Shown in pieces: positions 13,057-24,828 of a DNA stretch of 64,000 nt (positions within the stretch are counted from its first letter, which is position 1; the number at the start of each line of letters is the position of its first letter). A model generated the notes under the pieces. The model made no database searches. It was not told the origin of the DNA and saw only the letters and a program-made list of their open reading frames with translations. The translations under genes and the position numbers were made by a program. Origin of the DNA: Owenia fusiformis. Its lineage: Eukaryota; Annelida; Polychaeta; Sabellida; Oweniidae. The DNA is taken from contig CAIIXF020000009.1 of assembly GCA_903813345.2 (NCBI GenBank), positions 11,774,030-11,838,029 on the forward strand, read 5' to 3'.

Positions 13057-13320
13057 ATCTTCTACGATTTCATCAACATCAAATATATCATCGTCTTGGG
13101 CAGTGACATATTGTAGTATACAGTACGACAGTGTCAGCTTTTTCGCCATCCGTTCATTCAGATAACACGTAATACATTGACAATTCAACTTCTTAGATGA
13201 CTGGGCCTTCACCGTTTTCAAGGCGTGAATCTTATTTTCGTATCGTTTAATTTTTTCTTCCATTATCACGTTGTTCTTTGTGGTGTATCCGATACTTCTT
13301 TTAAATTGACAGTCTCCAAA
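13057..13320 (-). CDS. Candidate internal exon of an unrecognised protein
   Basis: On the minus strand a 264-nt open segment is bounded by an acceptor (TTTTACATCCAG before 13320) and a strong donor (GTAAGT, 13056-13051). Both boundaries are phase 0 and give 88 codons. The peptide starts FGDCQFKRSIGYTTKN, has a lysine/glutamate-rich stretch (MEEKIKRYENKIHALKTVKA) that could be helical, a cysteine cluster (NCQCITC), and an acidic end (DDDIFDVDEIVED). I do not recognise the family. No neighbouring exon was identified with confidence. It could belong to a host gene or to a transposon-derived gene, since repeats lie on one side. Confidence 0.4.
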
Positions 13321-13399
13321 CTGGATGTAAAATGTTTTCCAAATCGATTTCAAGGACTGCTAAACGAATTCTCCTCTTTGGTTTATGCACATATACACA

Positions 13400-16040
13400 A
13401 GTAAGGGGTTCTTGAAATTAATAAACATTGTTTAGTTCGTAATGCTAATTTGTTTGGTTATAATGTTGTCTTTTGGTGTTTTCCATGTATTCAGCGTCAA
13501 AAGTACACTCACTAATCCTTCTTGATTCAGGTATTCCAAGCTTTGTTTTATATTTAGAATTTCAAACTTAAAGGCCCAGTTTACCTAACTTATTATTGAG
13601 TAGTCATTTTGACAGTAAGCTTAAGGTTCATATCTGAATCTCTTATGGCTTCCTTTATGCAATAACATTAACTGTCTTACATCTTACACAATGATCAAAT
13701 ATAGATTATAATATTTTGTTCATTTTAATATGTTGATTTTGAATATATTTTATTGTAAGCATAAAAAATAGAAAATGTGCTATATATGAATATAGGAATC
13801 CATTATTTGTTTGCTATTTCAATGTTTTGACTTTTCACTCCGCCTATCTGATCTTGCATTACACTTTCAAATCACCCGATTACACCTCTTATTCAAGCGT
13901 TTATACCCCACAACTTAATATTAAAACGCTTGTAGTTACACAAAGGGCAATCCATTAGGCTATGTAAATATAACGCATGCATTATTTTCGAGAAATTAAC
14001 TTTTAAGAACATTTTCTTGAGATTTTGGATTAGGAAGGGAACCATATCATAAGCGTTGTTTGAGTAAGTAAATATTAATATTTGATTTAAAATAAGTGTA
14101 ATGAGAAAACTAAACAAGGCTTTTGAGCTACTGAGTCAAACGCTGACCCATAAAGTAAAAACATTACACTTTGATTGGTTAGCCATTTTTGAATAGGAAA
14201 ACGGGGAAATATGGATGTCAAGGAAAAATGCTAGTCTATTAACAAATGGCATTGTAAATTCAATAAAAATATCTTTCTTAGATTTTATAGAAAATACGGA
14301 ATAGGTTTGGCCACGGTATGATTTATTCCCAGGAGCTGAAAGAGCCGAATATATTAGACAAATACATCATTGGGTTACTACGTACGTAAACCTTTTAGTA
14401 CAAGAGTGCACTCTTAGTTCATTTCGATTGTAAGATGCAAACGTTAACATGTTTTATTATATGGAGAGGTTTATTTGAACACCCTGTACCTTTTGCAACA
14501 TAACTTTGTAAATACTAAAGAATTTTGCTTGTGCTTTCATGGAAAAAAGTCCAATCAATCACTCACAAAATATATAGTGTATCTGTTAAAGGAATAGACA
14601 ACACATCTTGTAACCCTCATAAATATGCATTTATTTGAGCTAGTCATCTGAAACTTCTTGTGGAGTTGCTCCGTGGATGCTAGTTTTAATGTGCCATAAC
14701 ACAAGTCAGATTTTTTGCCGACAAAAAATTATGCAACATTATGTGGGTGGGTGGCATTTTTGTGCCACCCGGTATGAGAATTTAATTAAAACTCTTTCCG
14801 TGATAAAGTTCTTGCGTATCCTCCTGTCAGATAACGTCAATGAAGTTCCAAAAATACCGACGTCCAACCCGTTCTGAACCACATCCACCTGAGTGTATGT
14901 TCTTCAACACGTTTCAATAACTTGTAGTTTGGTGTGACTGGGTTATTGCCACAACCAAATGCGAACATATGAATCTTTGGACTTGGAAACAATTGTTTGT
15001 GTTCAATACGATGCTTGCTACATAATTGCTTTGAATCAGTTTGTCACGTTTTGAGCGTTTTCAACTTATTTTCATATTTTGACAATGTGATCACAAAATG
15101 TTAAGCATGCTAATTCTAAAAATTGACCACCTTCTAGAAATTAGACACCCAGATAAATACATAATGTTTAGAAAGAGTCACATGAGAGGTTTTTGCCAAT
15201 TAAAATTGTGCTTTTGAGCATCGATTGTTATTAATACCGAGGTGTATCAACAATTATTAGTTATGCAATACGACACAATGAATAATTAGTAGGTTCTACG
15301 CCCTAAGTCTAATGTCGGTCATTTTTTATTTACAATGATTATTTACAGGGAGGGGGAATAATACACTGCTGTATATCCTTTGTACATATCAACATATCAA
15401 TTTTATTCGACGCGAAGTCAACAACCACAAGCGTCTTATCACCTTTAAATATCCAATTCAACTGCCTGTTATGATTAACACATGCTAAATTATGTACTCA
15501 TAGTATACATATATTTAAAGGCCCAGTGGTGCATTTGTTATTCGTTATTTGCATTTAATTAAATGCATAAATGGACAGATTGTTGATTATAATAGTTTAT
15601 ACCGAGGCATCATATTTATTCGTTATTTCCATTTTAATCATATGCATAAGAGCGATGGATTGTTCACTATAGTTTGACGCATTATAGTTACTTGTTTAAT
15701 TTACTCTTCTCCTATAACGCCGTTGACGTTATTAAATCCACTAAAAAGAAGTTTCAAGTTTCATGGTGAAATGCCCATCATCTGTTAAGAAATTACCACC
15801 ACTCCATAATGTGAAAATGTCCATAAAATATAAACTTTGTGTTATTTTAACGTATGTAGACCTCTGATTAAAATAAACCATAAATCTGGCTTCAAACATT
15901 TCAAACTTGACATATGGCCTTTTATAACGGCTACCGTAATCTCAAAGTTCAACACATACCAATTAACACATGTAGATCGTACTTATACGTATAAGCTAAA
16001 AGTACCATCACTGTAAAGTTAAATCTACATCATTGAACCC
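13400..16040. other. Non-coding stretch upstream of the ankyrin gene
   Basis: No gene is supported. ACCCTGTACCTTTTGCAACAT near 14480 resembles a mariner/MITE terminus, but no partner was found. Two diverged units of about 100 bp (15536-15635 and 15637-15735) each contain ATTCGTTATTT and ATGCATAA; the first includes the octamer ATTTGCAT. Confidence 0.5.
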
Positions 16041-16064
16041 AGAGTGATATTACCTTTACAAAGT

Positions 16065-17780
16065 ATGGCTGACAATTCGAATCAATTTGAGGAAGACTTA
16101 TTTCTTGAAACGCTGGTTGAAAAAGACGAACGAAAATTGGCGCTGGTATTACAAAGAATATCTCAATGTCGTAAAGATATTATACTCTGGGCGTTTGAGA
16201 AAGGAGTACACATGACAACAAAAACCATGAAAATCTTGAAAGAAATAGGGGCAGACATTAATGCCAAGAACACATTTGGGAATACCGCACTGATTTTAGC
16301 TACATTGGAGAATAAGATTGACATCGTGAGAAGACTTTTAAATATTGGTGCCGAAGTTGATGCTTGTAATAGTTTAGAAAACACTGCATTAGTATTGGCG
16401 GCAAAGAACAATCACAGTGAATGTATTTCGTTGCTTATTGAACATGGTGCAGATGTCAATCGAAAATATTCAAACCGAAAACCTTGTGCATTATTTTTGG
16501 ATGAACATAATATTACGTTCCCGTTAATGTTGGTCGTAAAACACAACAATCTGGAATCCACACGGCTATTACTGGCAAATGGTGCAGCTGTTAATGCAAA
16601 GGATAATCTAGGGAAGACAGCATTGATGATTGCTGCAGAACTCAATCATGTGGAATGTATGCGTGTATTAATTGATTATAGTGCCTGTGTCAACGAGAAG
16701 GACAAATATGGAACGACAGCATTTATGATTGATGTTGCCCATGGGCATACTGAGACTGCAAAGGTATTGATAGAGTACAATGCAGATCTGGAAGCCACTG
16801 ATGCTGAAGGAAGAACAGCACTGATGTTTGCAGCTACTGATGATCTAGTGGAATGCCTCGAGGTTATAATAGATCAAGGTGCAAATGTTGACACCAAAGA
16901 TAACTCAGGGAAAACTGCTTTAGTATATGCAGCTGAACGAAATCAAGTAAAAAATATCCGAAGATTATTAGATCATGGCGCTGATGTCAATGTCGTGGTT
17001 GACTGTGGGATGACTGCAATAATGTTTGCAGCTGATGGTAACCACTATGAGAGTATCAATGAATTGGGAAAGCATGGTGCAGATATCAATGCAAAAGACG
17101 ATGACGGAAAAACTGCATTGATGTTCGCAGCACAAAATAACCACGTAGAAAGCATCAATGCATTAATGCATCAAAGTGCGAAGATCGATGCCAAAGACAA
17201 CTCAGGAAATACCGCATTGATGTTAGCTGCTCAAAATGATAAAGTGAAAAGCATCCATGTATTAATAGCTCGAGGAGCAGATGTCAATGCAAGGAACGGA
17301 GATGACGATGCTGCCTTGATATTTGCAGCTGATCAAGGCTTCGAAGAATGTGTGTATACATTAGTAGACAGTGGTGCCGATATAAATGCTACTAATGACT
17401 ACAACCAAACTCCAATAACATGTCTACCAGATTCATCCTCTGGATACAAAATATACGCAATGCTAACCATAATGGGCGCCAAAGATGTTAACTACGAACA
17501 CCTTATGTCATTAAAATACACGGTAGGTGATGACAAAAAGAATCGAACAAAGGCAAAACTTAACGAACTCAAAACCAAACACATGTTTGGCTTGAAGTAT
17601 CAAGCGAGACAGTGTCTGTATCAAACTTGTTTGAAGAATAAACGGGTTTACAGAAATGCTATTGAGAGTTTAATGAAAGACGGAACTTTACCAGGTAACC
17701 CAACATTTGAGAGATTTGTGATGTTCAAAATGTCTTCTGATATAAGTGAAATTGAAACGATCATAACAGACACTTTTTAA
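16065..17780 (+). CDS. Ankyrin-repeat protein with SOCS-box-like C-terminus (ASB-like)
   Basis: This is an intronless frame of 571 codons. An in-frame GTG lies seven codons upstream, but the ATG at 16065 has A at -3 and G at +4 and is the likely start. Residues about 1-60 are not repeat-like. From about 71 to 446 run roughly eleven 33-residue ankyrin repeats with the usual TALMFAA..N..ES...L...GADINAKD pattern; the third carries an insertion (about 137-150). The C-terminus (about 506-555) has a hydrophobic LKYQARQCLY helix, then LP and a closing ERFVMF, resembling a SOCS box. Known ASB proteins use ankyrin repeats to hold substrates and the SOCS box to recruit Elongin B/C and Cullin 5. That role is inferred, and the SOCS match is by eye. 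Overlapping AATAAA signals lie at 17963-17972. Confidence 0.85.
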   Translation: MADNSNQFEEDLFLETLVEKDERKLALVLQRISQCRKDIILWAFEKGVHMTTKTMKILKEIGADINAKNTFGNTALILATLENKIDIVRRLLNIGAEVDACNSLENTALVLAAKNNHSECISLLIEHGADVNRKYSNRKPCALFLDEHNITFPLMLVVKHNNLESTRLLLANGAAVNAKDNLGKTALMIAAELNHVECMRVLIDYSACVNEKDKYGTTAFMIDVAHGHTETAKVLIEYNADLEATDAEGRTALMFAATDDLVECLEVIIDQGANVDTKDNSGKTALVYAAERNQVKNIRRLLDHGADVNVVVDCGMTAIMFAADGNHYESINELGKHGADINAKDDDGKTALMFAAQNNHVESINALMHQSAKIDAKDNSGNTALMLAAQNDKVKSIHVLIARGADVNARNGDDDAALIFAADQGFEECVYTLVDSGADINATNDYNQTPITCLPDSSSGYKIYAMLTIMGAKDVNYEHLMSLKYTVGDDKKNRTKAKLNELKTKHMFGLKYQARQCLYQTCLKNKRVYRNAIESLMKDGTLPGNPTFERFVMFKMSSDISEIETIITDTF

Positions 17781-17962
17781 ATGCAGGATTTTAGGACAAT
17801 TAAAGGGAGGGTAATGAACAGGGGTCAGTTATCAGAAGAATATCGTCAGGTTACGTGCATCGTCCTTCATGACACCAAGCTATTGTGGTTGTATTCATTT
17901 GTGATATTTCTAATCGACTAAGGTATGATAGGCGTTTCTACATGACACGATGACTGACAATG

Positions 17963-17972
17963 AATAAATAAA
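17963..17972 (+). terminator. Polyadenylation signals of the ankyrin gene
   Basis: Two overlapping AATAAA hexamers lie 183 bases after the stop codon on the coding strand, the most plausible 3' end for the ankyrin gene. Confidence 0.55.
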
Positions 17973-17984
17973 AGGCAAACTAAA

Positions 17985-19455
17985 GCACACGTTCTTACGC
18001 TTGGAGCAGTTATAGTGAAATATTTGTCAGTCTAAAAGACCAAAACCCACGTAAGAAATGTTCAAGTGAAAAGGCACTTGGTGTGAAGCCCATTGGAATT
18101 TGGAATCTTGAAACGAGATCATCCTTGGTCCAAGGGTATTCCAATTCTTTCCATAAGCTCAGAGAGGCCCGATCTTGAAGGATGTACATACACGAGATCA
18201 ACATGATGTGCCACAATAGATACTCTTAACCCCGTGTGCTGAAATATCTAAGTTGTGGAGAGCATCGCTATCGGGCACAACATTTCCACAGAGCAGTTGC
18301 GTTCCAAATGGAGTATTGAGTTAACTCTTCACATTTGTCTGAGTGCCTCATTCAGACCATATTGAAAATTAATTCCCATGTTTGATGTTGTAACTTAACA
18401 AATTGACCCGTGTCTAAAGTCTAACTTTGATGATGTATATTTCCCTTTATTTCACTGTTACACCTCAAAGGAAATATCTGATCTTAGAGTATTTACCATA
18501 CAGCAGAGTAAAAGAGTGTCGAATATTTACATGTTTGCTGTGTAATTTGCTGATTCTAATAATTCCCACTATGTTTTGCAATTCAAATCATGGCCATTGT
18601 GACATTCGCCTCAAGAGGAGGAGGCTCTTTGTTAACAAGCAAGCGCAACCTTTGAAAATCAAAATACACATCAGCTGAGCAACATTTGAACTCATGCCTT
18701 AACTTCTGATAACAACACACACTGTTATTACAAACATTGAAATTAAAAAGTATGCTAAAAGTACAAGGGCAATATTCTTAACCTTTATCTAAAGCCAAAA
18801 TCATGGACCGCACTCGTGTAGGAATGTTACCAAGTCAAGCATTATCTATTTTCGTACAAAATCACATTCTCCGAACGCAGGGCTTCAGATATCATTCACT
18901 ACGTTCTTTCTTTCCTCCTTCTTTGAAGATCAAGGGTCGAGAGGATGACATAATCTTTGATTGGTATTTGTTGTCAATCTTTAAATAAATGCTAAAGACA
19001 AAAACAAGTCGAACTTGAAATTATAGATTATTCAATTCGCGTAATATTGATTTCAATGGGTTTAAGCAATACCTGCAACCATTGAAAGTGCATAAGTTCA
19101 GTTATAGTAAAGCTTTTACCTTGATTTTACTTTTATTTGAAAGATAAAAGATTCTTTCTGGAAGCTTTTGACATTTTGGCACCAAAACATTTGAAAGAAA
19201 ATTGACAATTTATCACAGAATTTCAAATAGTTACACTCCTAGGTCACGTTGACCTTGGTTTGACCTTTGTTGACCTACTTTTTCCGAAGAGTTAATTTAA
19301 TAAGGTTTACAACAATAACAACATTATTGATGTCAGACAAGTAATAAAAATTGGTAAGGGTTTTGAACTCCCATAATAAATATGGCACATTGTTAAATAA
19401 AAATGAGATAAAGAAAATATATTGTGGCTCGGGCTATGAAATAAAGCAAAAGATT
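17985..19455. other. Non-coding stretch
   Basis: No gene is supported. Short frames at 18010-18216 (-) and 18427-18678 (+) lack motifs and splice context. Around 19240-19280 there are several TGACCT/GGTTTGACC hexamers of the kind seen in other repeats of this window. They may belong to the body of the SINE whose head lies at 19456-19528. Confidence 0.45.
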
Positions 19456-19528
19456 CGCCATGGCCGGGATTCGAACCTGGAAAGTGCATTCACAAGCATG
19501 ATTCTTTAACCACTTGGCCACGACCTCC
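19456..19528 (-). repeat. tRNA-derived SINE head or tRNA(Ser)-like pseudogene
   Basis: On the minus strand a perfect RNA polymerase III A box (TGGCCAAGTGG, 19520-19510) is followed 32 bases later by a perfect B box (GGTTCGAATCC, 19477-19467). The order and the TCGTGGCC start resemble tRNA-Ser. The acceptor stem pairs poorly, the anticodon stem does not close, and the long variable arm of tRNA-Ser is missing. It is therefore not a functional tRNA. A tRNA-derived SINE reading towards lower coordinates is the likeliest reading. Confidence 0.65.
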
Positions 19529-20085
19529 TTGAGTAGTCAGTTTTATATAGATTGTTAATTTTTGAAAATATTTTTTCCACAACATTACAATTATTAGGAA
19601 ATAGTCAATAATCATGCTAAAAATATTAGAATATATAGCTGAGTAAGTATTCTATGCCAAATTCAGAATTAATGATGTCAATTAAGTTTTCAGTTTGATA
19701 ATCTATTTCCTGTCTTGACAGTTAAAAAAACATGGCCTTCAAAATAATTTCTTGTTTCAAATTTTCAAAATGATATATATCCAGGAATCAACTATTTTTG
19801 GCACCTGAACCCATCCTAATAGAAAAACTATTTCCTTGAAGAGTATCTCTTGAAATCCGTCATTTTAGCCTCTGACGTCGTCTTTGAAAGTCACTAAATG
19901 TTATGATAACGGTTGCGGACATTAGATATAGCATATTTTTATTAATAATTTTCTGTATTCAAATTCTACTTTGATTGATGAACAAACGCTTAAGTTTTGA
20001 TTCAATGCATGCTTCTTACATCTGAATTAAATAAGTGGATAACATAGGGTCACCAAAAGAGGCAAATGGACATCTAAATTACATA
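19529..20085. other. Non-coding stretch
   Basis: AT-rich sequence with no supported gene or repeat. Confidence 0.5.
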
Positions 20086-20088
20086 CCA

Positions 20089-20403
20089 AAATTGAGGCCC
20101 AGTATTCTTTACTGCAAAGGCCAAGTCTGATTCTTTGGCGCCTGTGGATTTCAGGGGCACTTTGGGCTCGGAACTGCCTCTGCTCCTTTACATTACCCGA
20201 CATTTTCCACGCCTTTGCTAATTTTGAAGTTGCTGTTCGTAAGTTAGAATTCGATCCATTGCGCTTTTTGGTAGTCTCATACTAATTTTTAACTTGTCAT
20301 TTATCATGGTTATTTCTCTTGCACTGTCTTGATCAAGTCCAACATAGTTAAAGTCCTTTGCAGTGTCTTCCATCGCTAAGTCATATCCCATCGAACCGTT
20401 CAT
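20089..20403 (-). CDS. Possible small exon or exons, unrecognised
   Basis: Two overlapping minus-strand frames deserve mention. The first is a 61-codon frame from ATG at 20403 to a stop at 20218. It has a non-random, acidic-to-amphipathic composition (MNGSMGYDLAMEDTAKD... to ...TYEQQLQN) that looks protein-like. The second starts at an ATG in AAAATGTCG context (about 20204) and runs MSGNVKEQRQFRAQSAPE... to a good donor (GTATGT, about 20088). Either could be a first exon or small ORF. I do not recognise a family and cannot choose between them. Confidence 0.25.
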
Positions 20404-21050
20404 TTAAACGGGAGAACAAAAATTGTATAAGTAGTACAGGTTCATAAATATTTAACAACCAACTATTATAAGTTGACGAACATCGATATTCAAGTGCAAA
20501 TAATGTAATTCACCTTCCAAGCTGTTATTGAAAATGATCACTATAGGATTAAGTTAGTAAAAGTCTGTTCAAATAGGCTCCTTCTTCGCAACTGCTCTCT
20601 AAAAATTAAAAAAAGTGTATGTTTTTTATATTTCTATGAAAATTCGACTTTAAAATAGTTGCCTGGTTACGCTATTGTATAATCATCCCACTCTTCCCAG
20701 CTCTTTTTACATTCTAAAACATTTCCATCTTGATATTTTAGTGCTAGGTATAAAGTGGGTAATAGATACTCAGCAAATTGTAATTCAACTTCTTATTTCC
20801 TCAGCTGATTTCGCATTAACCATGGACACTTTTAACAAGTCCATTAGAGTCATGTTTGAAAACAGAAAATACAGTGGAAAAGTTAAATAATTTTAAGACA
20901 AACATGTTATAACGGAAGAAATTGTAAACATATGTAGAAAGCATTCTACAATCAAAATGAAGAGCAGTTAAAGTATTTGATGAAATTCTTGAAAACAGTA
21001 GTGCACAATGGTGATACTGAACCATGATAGCGATGTTTCATTAATATATA

Positions 21051-21718
21051 CAGAGTGGTCAAAATATGGCAACCCTATATTTTCCTCATATCTTTGTCAT
21101 TTGAGGAACTTACTCCCTGATATTTTACACACTTTTACATCATTTAACTTCATATCATGATATTATATTTCATGACAATCAGCTTGATAGTCACGATGTT
21201 ACAGCACTTTAAACAACATGCTCAAGGACTGAGGTGTGGCCATCTGAGGCCCAGGAATACGTTTAAAATGTTTAAAAAGTCCCCTAGTGTACTGAGTTAG
21301 TAATACGTGGCATATACATGTATATTTATATCTTTCCATCATCGTGCTTAGGCAAACCTGCACACGTTGTCTATGACCAAACTGCAATCCTCAGAATGTA
21401 TGGCCTGAATGACAATAATGATCTCCCTTTTGAGGCCCGCAATTGTCCTGAGGTCATTTTTGTACACTTCATCTTTAAGTTTTGGCATATCCAACAGGTA
21501 GAAGTCGGGTATGAACATTTTGGACGACGGATGCAGGTTTGCCCAGGCCCACAACACAAAATTGGCCTCGGGAGCATGATGTTTAAAGTGCTGTTACATT
21601 GTAACTATCAATCTAATGGTCATGAAATATTGTAGGCTGGTAGGTACTTTTCTAAAATGGCAAGGATATGAGGAAAATAGCGGCAGGGTTGCCGTTTTAA
21701 ATGTATTTGACCACCCTG
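21051..21718 (-). mobile_element. TA-type DNA transposon relic with transposase C-terminus
   Basis: The ends are CAGAGTGGTCAAA and, reverse-complemented, CAGGGTGGTCAAA, flanked by TA at 21049-21050 and 21719-21720. Imperfect inverted repeats extend about 180 bp inward. The interior encodes, on the minus strand (about 21570-21230, at least one frameshift), a fragment like the C-terminus of DD[D/E] mariner-superfamily transposases: ANLHPSSKMFIPDFYLLDM, then KLKDEVYKNDLRTIAGLKRE and a VIDNVCRRVQVCL-type ending. In intact relatives that block reads SPDLNPCDFFLWG. Most of the transposase is gone, so this is a defective copy. Confidence 0.75.
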
Positions 21719-21721
21719 TAC

Positions 21722-22970
21722 TATGTTATTGTCAATAAATATATACCAGTAGAACAAAGAATTAGTTCTTAAGATTAGACCTGCACATAGGTGCTCCCTG
21801 GGTAATAAGAGTATGGGGCCATCCTGATAACTGATCTGTTTGCAGGTCGACCCCACAATTTTATTACCCTAGGAGCATATGTGGCCCTGCAGAGCATTGA
21901 CTATTTTTCGCGATCGTATACTAAATATAATCAAAATTGCAATATGCAATTGCATTTACACGTTCGAAAATTAAATTGATCATTTATTCCATTCTCCTGA
22001 AAAATTATATAATATAAACCCTCACTGCTACACTACAGATCAATAAAATATGTGTGCTTAATAACGTAATTCTCATGCATACCGTCGGTGACTATATTCG
22101 TCAGTGTCAAAGTTGGTCAGGATCATCGGACCTCATGCAATCCATTTCCTTCACTCGATTCATGAACAATTTCACTGATTTCCCGAATATCTCCAGCCGA
22201 AATATTTGCCACTCTTAAGCTTGCATTTGTCATGCCAGTAGGTAGTAGGCAAAATGCAATACGATTGTATACGGTTTATGTTTATACATTTTATTCTTGT
22301 ACAAACCTTGGTTTGAGATAAGTCTTTATAGCGAATGAATTTGATGATTTTAAATGGAACATATGAAATTACGAATGCCCATTGTCTCGACTGTTTCTCA
22401 AATGTTTGTATCAATTGGTATCATATCATCTTTTGTCTGATTCCATTTATTTCTGATCTTTTAGCGATATTTACACTCGGGAATTGTATGTCACATCTTA
22501 AGACTGTGCCAAGAATTTGGAATTAATAATTATAGTTTATATTACGGAAATCAATTAACCAATACACGTTAACAATATCTCATTAGATGGTTATTCAAAT
22601 TACAGGAGTTCTCCAAATAAAATGTTTACAAACATATCATAACCTTGCATGAAACGCCACGGTGGTAGTTCATGAATTCTGAATATATTCAGAACGATGA
22701 CAACCAACAAAATCAAAATTATAGTAACATCGTCAGTACACTGATTTTTCCGTATACAAGTCATAGCACCAGATACTTGTTTTAATTTCACACGGAAATC
22801 AAGTAGATTAAGATTGAGCGAATGGACATTTCAAGCATCGGATCACCAATATTTACTGCAATAAAGGAGAGTTGTTTACCTGGCCAAAGCAAATGCTAAT
22901 TCTATTATCCAAGTGTGTTTGTGCCATAATATTGCATTTGCTAATGAATTAGTTGAGATATTGCTTTGTT
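21722..22970. other. Non-coding stretch with one weak membrane-peptide frame
   Basis: No gene is firmly supported. A minus-strand frame at 22791-22600 (63 codons) contains one strongly hydrophobic segment (VTIILILLVVIVLNIF) between a basic N-terminus and a tryptophan-bearing C-terminus, so a short membrane peptide or exon cannot be excluded. AT-rich composition alone could produce this. Confidence 0.35.
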
Positions 22971-23307
22971 CACTCTTAAAAATGAATTACTTGAGTATTT
23001 CCCAAGTATTTCCCAAGTATAAAAATTACTTAAAGTTAAATACTTAGTTTTACTTCATTTTACTTAGGTTTAACTTATATTGTCATTTTGAGTTTTTTAA
23101 TTGCTTAATTATGTAAATGAGTATTACAATTACTACAGTAAGTATTTCAATTTTTCTCCTTGCATTAGTAAATTCACCATAAATGAATTACTTAAAAATT
23201 ACTTAAATAATCTTGAACTACTGAATAATTTTGAAGTAATTTTTGACTTAAAATGAGTAGTACAATTTCTCAATATAAGGAAATCCAAGTAATAATTTTT
23301 AAGAGTG
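22971..23307. mobile_element. MITE with CACTCTTAAAAAT termini and TTACTT-rich interior
   Basis: The left end CACTCTTAAAAATGAATTAC is matched in reverse by AATAATTTTTAAGAGTG at the right, giving TIRs of about 22 bp that continue into a shared TTTCC/GGAAA. The 337-bp interior is built from many ATTACTTAA / TTAAGTAAT-like words in both orientations, so it can fold extensively. There is no coding capacity. The target duplication is unclear. Confidence 0.65.
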
Positions 23308-23309
23308 TT

Positions 23310-24255
23310 CTCATCACACATGGCAATCATTATACTTCTCCGGTAATAGGGTCGGATTTTAAAAGCAACAATACCTAGTCCTGTGACCTAATATCGTAGC
23401 TCTGTTTCAACACTACATGTTTTTAAAGAGATACCCACCAGCCCTCACGCATTCCTGGGATAATCATGAATCAATCGATTCAGCATCAAGAAAAATATGT
23501 GATTTGGGAAAATCTCAGGTAAAAAAATCAGTATGGTGTGCAATTGAGCCCACACATTTAAAAAATGTTTTAAAATGTATTTTAAGATTACTCATGAAAA
23601 TTACTTCAGAAAAGTATGACTGTCCGAAACATGTTGCAATGACTTATAACTGCTCTTCCCACTCATGTATTCCTATAACAATAAGTCTGGTTAAATCTAA
23701 TTTAATTAATTTAATGTGATATTATGTATTTATCCCACGATTAATGTGTTATCTGTACAATTGCAGCTATTGATATTTCTGATATTATTGAAATCCGTGT
23801 GATATTTTCCAGAAAATCGTTTATCAAACTCATATGCGTGTGATATCGTTTATCTCACGCATATCCGTGTGATATCACATTTCCATTTCGCGCCACAATA
23901 TTGTTCGAAATTAGGTCAGATAGTTTATTCTCTTTTGAGAAAATAATGTAGGTCCGTTAATTGATTCTCTTTAAGTTTCATTGGTGTATTGAATTACGAT
24001 TGTGTATATAATTTGATTAGAAGGCTGCTAACTAACGATTAAAAATGGTATTTATGACGAACTATATCATGTACAGAAAGTAGTGCATATTACTGCGCAG
24101 TGAGTAAAGTACAAATCAAAATGGCCGGTGCAAATTCGTCTGACGAAGAATTAAAAATTAAAAAACATCACATCATCTTTGATATCAACTCGGCGATAAA
24201 AATGATATCACTCAAAATGATGTGATATTCTGTATATTCTTACCTTCTGTCGCAA
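23310..24255. other. Non-coding stretch with a short ATG-bearing segment
   Basis: The 23417-23719 (+) frame has no recognisable motif. Near 23833-23868 the arms ATATGCGTG and CACGCATAT form a hairpin. At 24121 an ATGGCCGG start opens a 34-codon frame (MAGANSSDEELKIKK...). The acidic SSDEE start is typical of exon 1 sequences, but no donor was found and CATCACATCAT / ATGATGTGAT arms lie inside it. Confidence 0.35.
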
Positions 24256-24259
24256 TGTT

Positions 24260-24790
24260 TATGACGTGTCGCAAAAAGGTGGCGCATTTGTTTTTTAAGG
24301 GTATCGCGTGAATGTAACTTTGATTCCCCGGATTATAAGATAATATTCTAATTAAAGTTATATATCATTTTAAAGCTGTTCTAATGAAGTTTTTAGATCA
24401 ACTACACTCCGTTCACAATTCTTGCGCGTTCTTTTTTAAAAAATAGTTTTTTTCCAAAACATCTGGCAAATATCCCCTGTTGACACGTTACATTTTGAAT
24501 TATTTTTCGTCTTTAAACGCTCATAACTCAAACAATATATGACTATTATACTTATTTTTCGTCTTGATAAAGGTAGATAAAAGTTTTATTTCAAAGGATG
24601 AATTTTAGTAAGCGTCCCATATTGTGACGTCATAGAGTCTGAAAAATAGAATCTTCGACAGCGACCTTTTTTGCTCTTTTTTTGTTACCTTCAACTTTTC
24701 AGGTGTACATTAAACAAAAAATACGAGATCAATTTTTAATAAATCATACATGATTATTTTGCTCTTAAACTCTAGTTTATTAATAAATAG
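24260..24790 (+). mobile_element. TA-type TIR element, copy 1, left part (split by a HINE-like insertion)
   Basis: Starting at TATGACGTGTCGCAAAAAG, this segment matches 33845-34370 almost base for base. The match resumes at 26431 after an unrelated 1.6-kb insertion and runs to about 26565. The right terminus of this copy is lost. The intact relative inside the P450 intron defines the element (see 33845-34753). No transposase frame is visible. Confidence 0.75.
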
Positions 24791-24828
24791 TTATCCCATC
24801 GAACGAAGTTCGGAGGGATATAGGGAAC

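Noticed and set aside
16044-16064. Upstream extension of the ankyrin protein from 16044
   Set aside because: The codon at 16044 is GTG; the first ATG is at 16065 and has a good initiation context for a eukaryotic mRNA.
19456-19528. Functional tRNA-Ser gene
   Set aside because: The anticodon stem and acceptor stem do not pair and there is no long variable arm.
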